This document shows, in pieces, positions 8,270-16,489 of a stretch of 64,000 bases of DNA (position 1 is its first letter; each line of letters begins with the position of its first letter). The notes under the pieces were generated by a model. The model saw only the letters and a program-made list of their open reading frames with translations, was not told the origin of the DNA and made no database searches. Made by a program: the position numbers and the translations under genes. The DNA lies in the NCBI RefSeq assembly GCF_003234365.2, contig NZ_CP126260.1:2418001-2482000 (forward strand), written 5' to 3'. The DNA comes from Curtobacterium sp. MCJR17_020. Lineage in GTDB: Bacteria > Actinomycetota > Actinomycetes > Actinomycetales > Microbacteriaceae.

Positions 8270-9439
8270 CTAGAACCCGGCCTTGCCGGTGACGACGGCG
8301 CGGCCGACGACCAGCTTCTGGATCTCGTTGGTGCCCTCTTCGAAGCGCTGCGCGCGCGCGTCGCGGTAGACGCGCTCGATCGCGTTGCGCTTCCAGTAGC
8401 CCTGGCCGCCGTGCACCTGCAGGGCCTTGTCGGTGACGCGGGCGAGCATGTCGACCGCGACCATCTTCGAGGCGCTGGACAGCGTGCCCGCGTCGGGGCG
8501 GTCCTCTTCGTAGGCGCGGGCGGCCTCGAGCACCAGGGCGCGGGCTGCGGCGATGTCGGCGTAGTTCTCGGCCAGGTAGAACTGGATCGCCTGGCGGCTG
8601 GAGAGCTGCTTGCCGAACGTCTCCCGCTTGTTCGCGTACTCGACGGCGAGCTCGTTCGCACGCTCGGCCAGGCCGACGGCGCTCATCGCGACGGACACGC
8701 GACTCGGCAGCAGGAAGCCGCCGAGCGCGACCTCGAGCCCCTGGCCCTCGGCACCGAGCAGCGCACTGGCCGGCACGGGCACGTCGGTGAAGCGCAGGAT
8801 GGCGTGGTCGGTACCGCGGATGCCCATGGTGTCGGAGTCGTCGATCACCTCGGCACCCGGCAGCCCGTTGTTCGGCATGAGGAACGCGACCGTACCGTCC
8901 TGACCGCTGGTGCCCTCGAGGCGGGCCGCGATGAGCCAGTAGTCGGCCTGCACGCCGAACGTGATGAGGTGCTTCTCACCGTTCATGACGTAGGTGTCGC
9001 CCTCGCGGCGGACGGTGGTGCGGATGTCCGCGCCGGTGCCGGCCGTGGCCTCGGTCAGGGTGAACGCGACGAGCTTGTCACCCGCGACGCTCGGCTTGAC
9101 GACCTGCTCGATCTGCTCCGGCGTCGCGTAGGGGGCCATCGCGCGCCAGGTGCCGTTGATGACGTGCACGAGCATCCGGATCGACGCGTGCGAACGCGAG
9201 ACGATCTCCATGATCTCGAGGTAGCGCGAGAACGGGATGGCCCGTCCGCCGAGCTCGGTCGGCGCCGCGAGCGAGAGCCACCCGTTGTCCTTGAGCTCCT
9301 GGAACAGCTCCGGGGTGACCCGGCCGGTGCGCTCGATCTCGTCGGCCCACTCCTCACCACGGCCCCGGACCCACTCGGTGACCTCGGCCTTGAGCTGCTG
9401 GAAGGCCGTCTCGGTGTCCGGCTCCGTGACCATCGTCAT
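8270..9439 (-). CDS. Acyl-CoA dehydrogenase (probable cyclohexanecarboxyl-CoA pathway)
   Basis: FAD-dependent acyl-CoA dehydrogenase of 389 residues, full family length. Seen: the substrate/FAD strand AFTLTEATAGTGADIRTT, the central barrel NGEKHLITFG, and the C-terminal helical part with KRETFGKQLSSRQAIQF and VHGGQGYWK. The catalytic Glu is in FEEGTNEIQ (about 368). It starts four bases after the stop of the EPSP-like/ligase fusion, so co-translation is likely. In the CHC-CoA cassettes of streptomycetes a gene of this class (AnsL/PlmL) is part of the set; which intermediate it acts on is not fixed by sequence. Confidence 0.87.
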   Translation of the reverse strand: MTMVTEPDTETAFQQLKAEVTEWVRGRGEEWADEIERTGRVTPELFQELKDNGWLSLAAPTELGGRAIPFSRYLEIMEIVSRSHASIRMLVHVINGTWRAMAPYATPEQIEQVVKPSVAGDKLVAFTLTEATAGTGADIRTTVRREGDTYVMNGEKHLITFGVQADYWLIAARLEGTSGQDGTVAFLMPNNGLPGAEVIDDSDTMGIRGTDHAILRFTDVPVPASALLGAEGQGLEVALGGFLLPSRVSVAMSAVGLAERANELAVEYANKRETFGKQLSSRQAIQFYLAENYADIAAARALVLEAARAYEEDRPDAGTLSSASKMVAVDMLARVTDKALQVHGGQGYWKRNAIERVYRDARAQRFEEGTNEIQKLVVGRAVVTGKAGF

Positions 9440-9442
9440 CTC

Positions 9443-12400
9443 TCAGTTCTCCTTCGTCGCGACGAGCGCAGCCGCCTGCTCGCGCAGGACGTTCTTCTGG
9501 ACCTTGCCGACGGCGTTGCGCGGCAGTTCGTCGATGTACTCGAGCCGCTCCGGCCAGTAGTACTTGCTCACGCCCGCCTTGTCGAGCGCCTGCTGCATCG
9601 CCGCGAAGTCGAGCCGCTCGGCACCGGCAGCCGGCACGACGAACGCGCAGGCACGCTCACCGAGTCGGGCGTCCGGCATCGCGACGATCGCCACGTCGGT
9701 GACCAGGGGGTGCTGGTAGAGCAGGTTCTCGATCTCGACGACCGGGATCTTCTCGCCGCCGCGGTTGATGACGTCCTTGATCCGGCCGGTGATCGACAGG
9801 AAGCCGTTCGCGTCGACCTTCGCCAGGTCGCCGGTCTTGTACCAGCCGTCCTCGGTGAAGACGTCGTCGGTCAGGTCCTGGCGGTCGAGGTACCCGTCGA
9901 ACATCGTCGGCGAGTGCAGCTCGAAGTTGCCCTCGGTGTCGGCGGGGAGCTCGTGGCCCTCGTCGTCGACGATCCGGATCCGGATGCCCGGCAGCGCACG
10001 ACCGTCGTGCCCGTACGCTGCCGCCGGGTCGTCGCTCGGGCTGGACAGGGCGCCGAGGCAGGTCTCGCTCGTGCCGAACGCGCCGAGGATGGCCGTACCG
10101 AGCACCGTCGCGGCCCGCTGGGCGAGGGCCCGCGGCACGGCGGCACCGGTCGGCACGAAGATCCGCAGCGACTCGGGCTGGGCGGCACCGGCTTCGACCA
10201 GGTCCACGAGGTCGGTCAGGAACGGGGTCGCGCACTGCACGAACGACGCCTTCGCGACGCCGAACGCCTGCTCGAGCGCCACGGTGCCGTCCCACACCGG
10301 CTGGATGACCTGCGGCGCACCGAGCCGGAACGCCAGCAGCATGCCGTACAGGAACCCGGTCTGGTGCGCGAGCGGCGACGGGATGTAGATCCGGTCCGCG
10401 CTCGTCAGACCGGACTGCGCGACGTGCATGGCCGTGGCCAGACCGAGGGTGCGGTGCGGGTGCTGCACGCCCTTCGGCTCCCCCGTCGTGCCGCTCGTGA
10501 ACAGCAGCTGGCAGACGTCGTCGGGGCCCGGCGCGCGCGAGGTGATCTCGTCGACGTCCACGTGCACGGCGTCGAGGGCGTTGTCGAAGTAGCGCCAGTG
10601 CCAGTCGCTCGTGGCCACCCGGTCCAGGGCGTCGGCCGGCAGCGGCGGCTGGTTGGTCGGGGCGTCGACCTGGCCGCGCGCCTCGGACCGGAGCACGATG
10701 ACGTGCTCGACCGACAGCCGGCGCTGCTGGGCCTTCGCCTCGTCGATGACGTCGAGGAGCTCGAGCGCGGGCCGGCGCTTGCGGAACACGTTCGGCAGGA
10801 ACACCACGCGGGCGCGGGACCGGGCGAGCGTCATCGTCGTCTCGCGCGGACCGAACACCGGCATGATCGGCGTCGCGACGGCCCCGATCTGGATCGCCCC
10901 GAGGGTGATGGAGACGAACTCGCGCCAGTTCGGCAGCTGCATGGCGACCGACTCGCCCGTGCGGACCCCGAGCTCGAGCAGGAGCGCGGAGACCTTGTCG
11001 GCCTCGCCCTGCAGTTCCCGCCACGTGGTGTTCACGGGTGCTGCGCCGCCGACCTCGATGACCGCGAGGCCGTCGGGATCGGTCGTCGCGAGCGCGCGGA
11101 CCTTCTCGCTCAGCACGAGGGGGTCGGCGTCGACACCGGCGAGCGCGAGCGGCTCCGGGGTCGTGGGCGCGAACGGCTGCTGCTCGTTGTCAGTGTGCTC
11201 CCCGTCGGTGCGCTCCCCGTCGGTGCGCTCGCCGTCGGTGCGCTCGCCGTCGGTGCGCTCGCCGAGGTCGGTGCGGGCGTCGGCGATCTCGGCGGCCTCG
11301 GCCGCGTCGGCCCGGTCGTCGCGAGCGATCTGCGCGGCGAGGGCGTCGCCGACCTCCATGTCGAGGCCGACGGAGTTCATCGCCTCGAGGAACGTCGGGT
11401 ACGAGATCCGGTAGGCCCGCGGGTAGGTCAGCCCCGAGGTGCCGCGCGCCTTCGAGGCGGCGACGGCGAGCGACATGAGCACGCGGTGGTCGTTGAACGA
11501 CGACATCTGCGCGCCGTGGAGCCCCTCGGCCCCGACGCCGGTGACGCGGAGCTCGTCCGCACCCTGCTCGGCCCGGCCGCCCATGCGGTTGAGCTGCAGC
11601 ATCGCGGCGACGCGGTCGGACTCCTTCAACCGGATGTGGGCGACGTTCCAGAGCCGGGTGGTGCCCTCGGCGAACGTGGCCATGGTCGACAGGACCGGCA
11701 GCAGGTCGGGGATCGGCTGGCAGTCGATGTCGAGCGGTCGCAGCGGGGAGCCGTCGTGCTCGATGCGCACGAACCCGGTCTCCTCGTCGATCCGCATCGG
11801 GACGCCCATCGCCGTCGCGAGGTCGAGGAACTCGCTCTCCGGGTGGTCGGTCTCGGCGGTGGTGAAGGCCGTCATGCCGCGCAGGAGCAGGTTCGACTCG
11901 CGGATGCCGGCCGCGGCGATGCCGAACGCGGCGGAGCCGATGTCCGGCGGGATGACGTAGTCGTGCGGGGTGGCCTGCTGGTTCGCCGGGATCCGGTACT
12001 CGAGCCAGTCGTCGGAGACCTCGACCGTCAGGCCGAACTGTCGCATCATCCGGACGGTCAGTTCGACGTAGGGCTGCTCGTTGAGCCGGCCGCCGGTGAT
12101 GTGGATCCGGGTCTCCTGCTCGGCGAACGGGGCCACCAGCAGCAGGCCGGAGACCCACTGCGACAGGGTGCCGGCGATCGTGACGTCACCGCCGCGGGGG
12201 CGCTTCGGCTGGACGGTGACGGGCGGGCAGTCGTTCGTCGCCTCGAGCTCGATACCCATCTGGGTCAGCGAGGTCAGCAGTGCCTTGATGGGCCGGCGCT
12301 GGAAGTACTTCATGCCGACGAGCGTCATCGGCTTGTCGGCGAGCGACGCAAGACCCGTCATGAAGTAGAGCGTGGTGCCGGAGGACCCCATGTTCAGGAT

Positions 12401-12685
12401 GCCGTCGGCGCCGCGGGACCCGTGGTCGACGACGTCGGTGGCCTCGTACCGGCCGCCGAGCCCGGTGACGTGGTACTCGTCCCCGCGACGCTTCACGTCG
12501 ACGCCGAGGGCACGGAGCGTGCCGACGGTCCACTCGACCTGGCGGGTGGCGCTGATGCCGGAGACGATGCTCGTCCCCTTCGCCAGCGACGCGAGCACCA
12601 GCGCGCGGTGCGCATGGTACTTCGAGACCGGGACGTCGAGTTCACCGACGAGTGGTGCGGACGTGCCGCGCACGACCAACTGCAT
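9443..12685 (-). CDS. EPSP-synthase-like domain fused to acyl-CoA ligase (AnsJ-AnsK-like fusion)
   Basis: A 1080-residue two-enzyme fusion. Residues about 1-455 are an EPSP synthase (AroA) fold: VPVSKYHAHRALVLASLA (SKY in place of the usual SKS, Lys22 kept), RRPIKALLTSL, RLKESDRVAAM and NDHRVLMSLAVAA. The usual C-terminal Lys of the KTFP motif is replaced (RISYP). Residues about 455-520 are a low-complexity linker with ERTDG repeats. Residues 520-1080 are an ANL ligase: LLFTSGTTGEPKG (about 725-740), GWYKTGDLAKVD, and the catalytic Lys in NAVGKVQK (about 1060). The start is the ATG after GGAAGAGG. First gene of the operon; expected to remove water from shikimate and activate the acid with CoA. 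Assignment is by domains and context. Confidence 0.85.
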   Translation of the reverse strand: MQLVVRGTSAPLVGELDVPVSKYHAHRALVLASLAKGTSIVSGISATRQVEWTVGTLRALGVDVKRRGDEYHVTGLGGRYEATDVVDHGSRGADGILNMGSSGTTLYFMTGLASLADKPMTLVGMKYFQRRPIKALLTSLTQMGIELEATNDCPPVTVQPKRPRGGDVTIAGTLSQWVSGLLLVAPFAEQETRIHITGGRLNEQPYVELTVRMMRQFGLTVEVSDDWLEYRIPANQQATPHDYVIPPDIGSAAFGIAAAGIRESNLLLRGMTAFTTAETDHPESEFLDLATAMGVPMRIDEETGFVRIEHDGSPLRPLDIDCQPIPDLLPVLSTMATFAEGTTRLWNVAHIRLKESDRVAAMLQLNRMGGRAEQGADELRVTGVGAEGLHGAQMSSFNDHRVLMSLAVAASKARGTSGLTYPRAYRISYPTFLEAMNSVGLDMEVGDALAAQIARDDRADAAEAAEIADARTDLGERTDGERTDGERTDGERTDGEHTDNEQQPFAPTTPEPLALAGVDADPLVLSEKVRALATTDPDGLAVIEVGGAAPVNTTWRELQGEADKVSALLLELGVRTGESVAMQLPNWREFVSITLGAIQIGAVATPIMPVFGPRETTMTLARSRARVVFLPNVFRKRRPALELLDVIDEAKAQQRRLSVEHVIVLRSEARGQVDAPTNQPPLPADALDRVATSDWHWRYFDNALDAVHVDVDEITSRAPGPDDVCQLLFTSGTTGEPKGVQHPHRTLGLATAMHVAQSGLTSADRIYIPSPLAHQTGFLYGMLLAFRLGAPQVIQPVWDGTVALEQAFGVAKASFVQCATPFLTDLVDLVEAGAAQPESLRIFVPTGAAVPRALAQRAATVLGTAILGAFGTSETCLGALSSPSDDPAAAYGHDGRALPGIRIRIVDDEGHELPADTEGNFELHSPTMFDGYLDRQDLTDDVFTEDGWYKTGDLAKVDANGFLSITGRIKDVINRGGEKIPVVEIENLLYQHPLVTDVAIVAMPDARLGERACAFVVPAAGAERLDFAAMQQALDKAGVSKYYWPERLEYIDELPRNAVGKVQKNVLREQAAALVATKEN
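11193..11267 (-). repeat. In-frame 15-bp tandem repeat in the fusion linker
   Basis: Five 15-base units (plus-strand consensus GTGCGCTCGCCGTCG, with small variants in the first, second and last unit) encode the ERTDG-type repeat between the EPSP-like and ligase domains. Such units can change in number without breaking the frame, so linker length may vary between strains. Confidence 0.85.
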
Positions 12686-12813
12686 GCGTACCTCTTCCTG
12701 CTCTGTACATATCAACGGTACGCCCGGTGTGGAACTACTGTGAATCGGATCCGCACGACCAGAAGCCGCCGTCGTTGTGCGTGTCCGACAACCTTCCGGG
12801 CAGGATGTACAGC

Positions 12814-13944
12814 ATGGACATCCGCTTCACCGAGTCCCCTCCGTCGACCATCGGCGTCGAGTGGGAACTCCCGCTGGTCGATCTGTCGACCGGAGACCTC
12901 ACGCCCCGTGCCCCTGCCGTGATCGCGGCCGTGCACGAACGACTCGGCGATCGCGAGCGGGTGACCGAGGAACTCCTGACGAACACCGTCGAGGTCGTCT
13001 CCAGCGTGCACTCGCGGGTCAGCGACGCCACGAGCGAGCTGTCCGGCATCATCGGCGAGGTCATCGACGCCGCCGAACCGCTCGACGCCCAGGTCATGTG
13101 CTCCGGCACGCATCCGTTCGCCGTCTGGGACCAGCAGGAGATCACCCCGGACAGTGAGCACTACACGACACTGATCGACCGGACGCGCTGGTGGGGTCGT
13201 CAGATGCTCATCTGGGGTGTGCACGTGCACGTCGGCATCGACGACCGCGACAAGGCCCTGCCGATCCTCGGCGCGATGCTCGCGTACGTCCCGCACCTGC
13301 AGGCCTTCACCGCGTCGAGCCCGTTCTGGGCCGGCATCGACACCGGGTACGCCTCGAACCGGGCCCTCATGTTCCAGCAGCTGCCGACCGGTGGCCTGCC
13401 GCCCGCGCTCGGTGCCTGGGCGAACTTCGAAGAGGTCGTGGGCGACCTCACGCACACCGGCGTCATCGACAGCGTGAAGGACCTGCGGTGGGACATCCGC
13501 CCCTCACCGAAGTGGGGCACGCTCGAGAACCGCGTGTCCGACGGCATCTCGACCCTGCACGAGGTCGGCGCCGTCACCGCGCTCGTGCAGTGCCTGGTCA
13601 CCGCGATGTCCGACCGGCTCGACGCCGGCGAGACCCTGCCGACGATGCAGCCGTGGTTCATCCGCGAGAACAAGTGGCGCGCCGCCCGCTACGGCATGGA
13701 GGCCGAGATCATCACGAACGCCGCCGGCGACGAGCGGCTCGTGACCGACGAGGTGCACGACCTGGTGCAGCGGCTCGACCCGGTGGCCGAGCGGCTCGGC
13801 TGCCAGCAGGAGTTGCACCACCTCGACACGATGATCGCGAACGGGGCGTCGTACCAGCGGCAGCTGCGGGTCGCGCAGGAGCACGGCGGTGACCTGCGCG
13901 AGGTCGTCCGCCACCTGGTCACGGAGTTCCGCGAGTCGCTGTGA
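12814..13944 (+). CDS. Glutamate-cysteine ligase family protein (GCS2/YbdK type)
   Basis: A 376-residue carboxylate-amine ligase. Typical blocks are TIGVEWELPLVD, EVVSSVHSRV, SGTHPFAVW, LIWGVHVHVGI, MPTMQPWFIRENKWRAARYG in consecutive parts, and the C-terminal DLVQRLDPVAERLG. I prefer the second ATG (12814) because AGGA lies eight bases upstream; the first ATG (12805) has no spaced Shine-Dalgarno. Some relatives make glutamyl-cysteine, others have unknown substrates, so the product is not certain. It is divergent from the CHC cassette and may share the 12686-12813 control region, in which I see no convincing operator. Confidence 0.82.
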   Translation: MDIRFTESPPSTIGVEWELPLVDLSTGDLTPRAPAVIAAVHERLGDRERVTEELLTNTVEVVSSVHSRVSDATSELSGIIGEVIDAAEPLDAQVMCSGTHPFAVWDQQEITPDSEHYTTLIDRTRWWGRQMLIWGVHVHVGIDDRDKALPILGAMLAYVPHLQAFTASSPFWAGIDTGYASNRALMFQQLPTGGLPPALGAWANFEEVVGDLTHTGVIDSVKDLRWDIRPSPKWGTLENRVSDGISTLHEVGAVTALVQCLVTAMSDRLDAGETLPTMQPWFIRENKWRAARYGMEAEIITNAAGDERLVTDEVHDLVQRLDPVAERLGCQQELHHLDTMIANGASYQRQLRVAQEHGGDLREVVRHLVTEFRESL

Positions 13945-13972
13945 CCCCGGGCCGTTCCGCGGAGCTGGTCGG

Positions 13973-14037
13973 ATCGGGCGTACCGGGTCGTCACTTCCGA
14001 CCCGGTACGCCCGATTCCGCTTGCCATCGCGCCCGTT
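13973..14037. repeat. Family C palindrome (copy C1)
   Basis: Perfect 18-base arms (13973-13990 and 13998-14015) containing CGGGCGTACCGGGTCG form a hairpin with a 7-nt loop just after the ligase-like gene. It is followed by a CCATCGCGCCCGTTC module. The right arm and this trailing module recur at 40521-40556. Confidence 0.75.
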
Positions 14038-14066
14038 CTGGGAAGGAACGTCGCGACGTGCGCGCA

Positions 14067-14114
14067 GACGGACGGGAGGCCCGGTGCCAGCTGGCACCGG
14101 GCCTCCCGTCCGTC
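14067..14114. repeat. Family A perfect 48-bp palindrome (copy A3)
   Basis: Arms 14067-14090 and 14091-14114 are exact reverse complements; the centre is GTGCCAGCTGGCAC and the outer part is GACGGACGGGAGGC. It lies between two convergent genes, 11 bases before the ffh stop, and could serve as a bidirectional terminator although no T-run follows. Confidence 0.85.
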
Positions 14115-14125
14115 AGCGGTCGCGA

Positions 14126-15679
14126 CTAGCGCCCCAGGAACTTCTGCAGGCTCGCGAGCTCTTCCTCGGTCGGCGCCTTGCCGCCCTTGGCGGCACCGCC
14201 GAGGCCGAGGCCGGAGCCCTTCGGCGCCTGCTGCGGAGCGGCAGCGGTACCGGCGGCGATCGCTGCGCGCTTGGCCGGGTTGCCGACCTTCGACTTCTTC
14301 TTGCCGCCCTGCTGCTGCTTCTTGCCGCCGTGCATGCCCGGGATCGGCCCCATGCCCGGCATCTGCGGCACGCCACCACGGGCGACGGTCTTCATCATCT
14401 TCGCGGCCTGCTCGAACCGGTTCACGAGGGCGTTGACCTCGGTGACCGTGGAGCCGGCACCCTTGGCGATGCGGAGTCGGCGCGAGCCGTTGAGGAGCTT
14501 CGGGAGTTCGCGCTCCTTCGGCGTCATCGACTGGATGATCGCCTCGGTGCGGACGATCTCGCGCTCGTCGAAGTTGTCGAGCGCCTCGCGCATGCCCTTG
14601 GCACCCGGGAGCATGCCGAGCATGCCCTTGATCGAGCCGGCCTTGCGGAGCTGCTGCATCTGCTGCAGGAAGTCGTTCAGCGTGAACGAGTCGGACGCGA
14701 TCTTCTCGGCGACCGCGCGGGCTTCGTCCTCGTCGAAGGCCGACTGGGCCTGCTCGATGAGCGACATGATGTCGCCGAGGTCGAGGATGCGGCTCGCCAT
14801 GCGGTCCGGGTGGAACGGCTCGAAGTCGTCGAGGCCCTCACCCGTGGAGGCGAACATGATCGGGCGGCCCGTGACGCTGGCCACCGAGAGCGCCGCACCA
14901 CCGCGGGCGTCGCCGTCGAGCTTCGACAGCACGACACCGGTGAAGTCGACGCCTTCCTGGAACGCGCGGGCCGTGACGACGGCGTCCTGACCGATCATCG
15001 CGTCGATGACGAACAGGACCTCGTCGGGGTCGACGGCCTTGCGGATGTTCGCGGCCTGCTTCATCAGCTCGGCATCGACACCGAGACGACCGGCGGTGTC
15101 CACGATGACGGTGTCGTACTGCTGGTCGACCGCGGCCTTGATGGCGTTCTTGGCGACCTTGACCGGGTCACCGACGCCGTTGCCGGGCTCCGGCGCGAAG
15201 ACGTGGACGCCGGCCTGTTCGCCGACGACCTGCAGCTGCTGCACGGCGTTCGGACGCTGGAGGTCCGCCGCGACGAGCATGGGGGTGTGGCCGTCCTTCT
15301 TGAGCCACTTGCCGAGCTTGCCGGCGAGGGTGGTCTTACCGGCACCCTGCAGACCCGCGAGCATGATGACCGTCGGCGGCTTCTTCGCGAACTCGAGGCG
15401 ACGCTGCTGCCCGCCCAGGATGCCGACGAGTTCCTCGTTGACGATCTGGACGACCTGCTGCGCCGGGTTCAGCGCGCGGTTGACCTCGTCGGAGAGGGCA
15501 CGCTCGCGCACGGAAGCGGTGAACGCCTTGACGACCTCGAGCGCGACGTCGGCGTCGAGGAGCGCCCGCCGGATCTCGCGGACGGTGCCGTCGACGTCGG
15601 ACGGAGTCAGCCGACCCTTGCTCCGCAGATTGCGGAAGGTCTCGGTCAGCCGATCGGAGAGTGAACCGAATTGCGCCAT
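14126..15679 (-). CDS. ffh: Signal recognition particle protein Ffh
   Basis: GTPase core of the bacterial SRP, which brings membrane and secretory proteins to FtsY. The 517-residue protein has the N domain, a G domain with LAGLQGAGKTTLAGKLGK (about residues 105-122), DTAGRLG and KLDGDARGG, and a C-terminal M domain with the RNA-binding SRRLRIAKGAGS region and a Met/Gly/Lys-rich tail. On the minus strand TAGAAT (15689-15694) ends nine bases before the ATG, suggesting a very short leader. Confidence 0.96.
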   Translation of the reverse strand: MAQFGSLSDRLTETFRNLRSKGRLTPSDVDGTVREIRRALLDADVALEVVKAFTASVRERALSDEVNRALNPAQQVVQIVNEELVGILGGQQRRLEFAKKPPTVIMLAGLQGAGKTTLAGKLGKWLKKDGHTPMLVAADLQRPNAVQQLQVVGEQAGVHVFAPEPGNGVGDPVKVAKNAIKAAVDQQYDTVIVDTAGRLGVDAELMKQAANIRKAVDPDEVLFVIDAMIGQDAVVTARAFQEGVDFTGVVLSKLDGDARGGAALSVASVTGRPIMFASTGEGLDDFEPFHPDRMASRILDLGDIMSLIEQAQSAFDEDEARAVAEKIASDSFTLNDFLQQMQQLRKAGSIKGMLGMLPGAKGMREALDNFDEREIVRTEAIIQSMTPKERELPKLLNGSRRLRIAKGAGSTVTEVNALVNRFEQAAKMMKTVARGGVPQMPGMGPIPGMHGGKKQQQGGKKKSKVGNPAKRAAIAAGTAAAPQQAPKGSGLGLGGAAKGGKAPTEEELASLQKFLGR

Positions 15680-15722
15680 GATCCGTCGATTCTACAAGGC
15701 TCGGAGCGCGGGTCCCGGTCGG

Positions 15723-16409
15723 TCAGCGCAGCAGCACGCCAGGCGTGAGCTCGACCGGGGTGTCCAGCCCGACGTCGAGGACCACCGGCGCGGTCGACGG
15801 CAGGCGGTCAGCGGTCGGGAACCACCGCCGCTCCGGCGACACCAGGATGACGAGACCGTCGACGTCGCCGACCGCGGCGAAGCCCTCGCCTGGTGGGTTG
15901 GCGTAGGGCTTCAGTCCGGCGCGGCGCAGTGTCTCGACGGCACCGAGGACGTCGGGCACGGCGATGCCGACCTCGCTGACGGAGACGAGCGGCAGCGGGC
16001 CGGTGGACACACCGGCACTGGCACGGGCCGCACCTGCACCAGCGGCGAGGTCCCGCCGCTCGATCAGCTCGAGCAGCTGCTGGTCCGGACCCTCGAAGTA
16101 CACCGATCGCGAGTTCCAGTTCGGCGGTCCGTCGAACTCGTCACGGCCGTCGGCGTCGACCAGGACCGTCGCGATCCCGGCGATCCACGCGGCAGCCACG
16201 TCGAAGGTGCCCGCCGGGATCGTGATCGCGAGGTGCAGCGCACCGGTCATCTCCGGCAGTTCCCGGAACAGGAGCCGCGTCGACCCCACCACGACCTCGA
16301 CGACTCCGTCGGTGCGGTCGACCGGGCAACCGAGCCGCTCCCAGAACCGGGCGGTGTCGTCGAGCGAGCGGGTGGCGAGCTGTGCCTGGCGGATGTCCAT
16401 GTCCGCCAT
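15723..16409 (-). CDS. VOC superfamily (glyoxalase/dioxygenase-like) protein
   Basis: A 228-residue protein with two VOC-type beta-alpha-beta modules: AQLATRSLDDTARFWERLG at the start, SVYFEGPDQQLLELIER in the middle and EVGIAVPDVLGAVETLRRAGL in the second half. Metal-ligand positions (His/Glu) are only partly conserved (HLAI, LELIE). The substrate cannot be told. Start chosen at the first ATG, which has GAGG seven bases upstream; a second ATG lies three codons later. It is divergent from lipB. Confidence 0.8.
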   Translation of the reverse strand: MADMDIRQAQLATRSLDDTARFWERLGCPVDRTDGVVEVVVGSTRLLFRELPEMTGALHLAITIPAGTFDVAAAWIAGIATVLVDADGRDEFDGPPNWNSRSVYFEGPDQQLLELIERRDLAAGAGAARASAGVSTGPLPLVSVSEVGIAVPDVLGAVETLRRAGLKPYANPPGEGFAAVGDVDGLVILVSPERRWFPTADRLPSTAPVVLDVGLDTPVELTPGVLLR

Positions 16410-16452
16410 CCGAAGCCCTCAACCACGGTTCAGGTCAAGGTCGAGCGCGTTG

Positions 16453-16482
16453 TTGTACTCCGTCCAGAAACCGTCGTAGGCT
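16453..16482 (+). promoter_or_regulatory. Promoter of lipB-lipA, probably leaderless
   Basis: TTGTAC (-35, 16453-16458), an 18-base spacer and TAGGCT (-10, 16477-16482), then only seven bases before the lipB ATG. Transcription would start at or beside the A of the start codon, and no Shine-Dalgarno is present, which fits a leaderless message. Confidence 0.5.
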
Positions 16483-16489
16483 CGCTCGC

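Noticed and set aside
5237..9439. Reading the reductases and dehydrogenase as an ordinary beta-oxidation operon
   Set aside because: No hydratase, 3-hydroxyacyl-CoA dehydrogenase or thiolase is present, while an EPSP-like/ligase fusion is; the CHC-CoA explanation accounts for all members. It remains the main alternative for the FadH-like gene alone.
8156..12922. A 1588-codon open frame on the plus strand, opposite the CHC cassette
   Set aside because: It is a shadow of the high-GC genes on the minus strand: composition is Arg/Gly/His/Asp-rich with no domain, and it spans several real gene borders.
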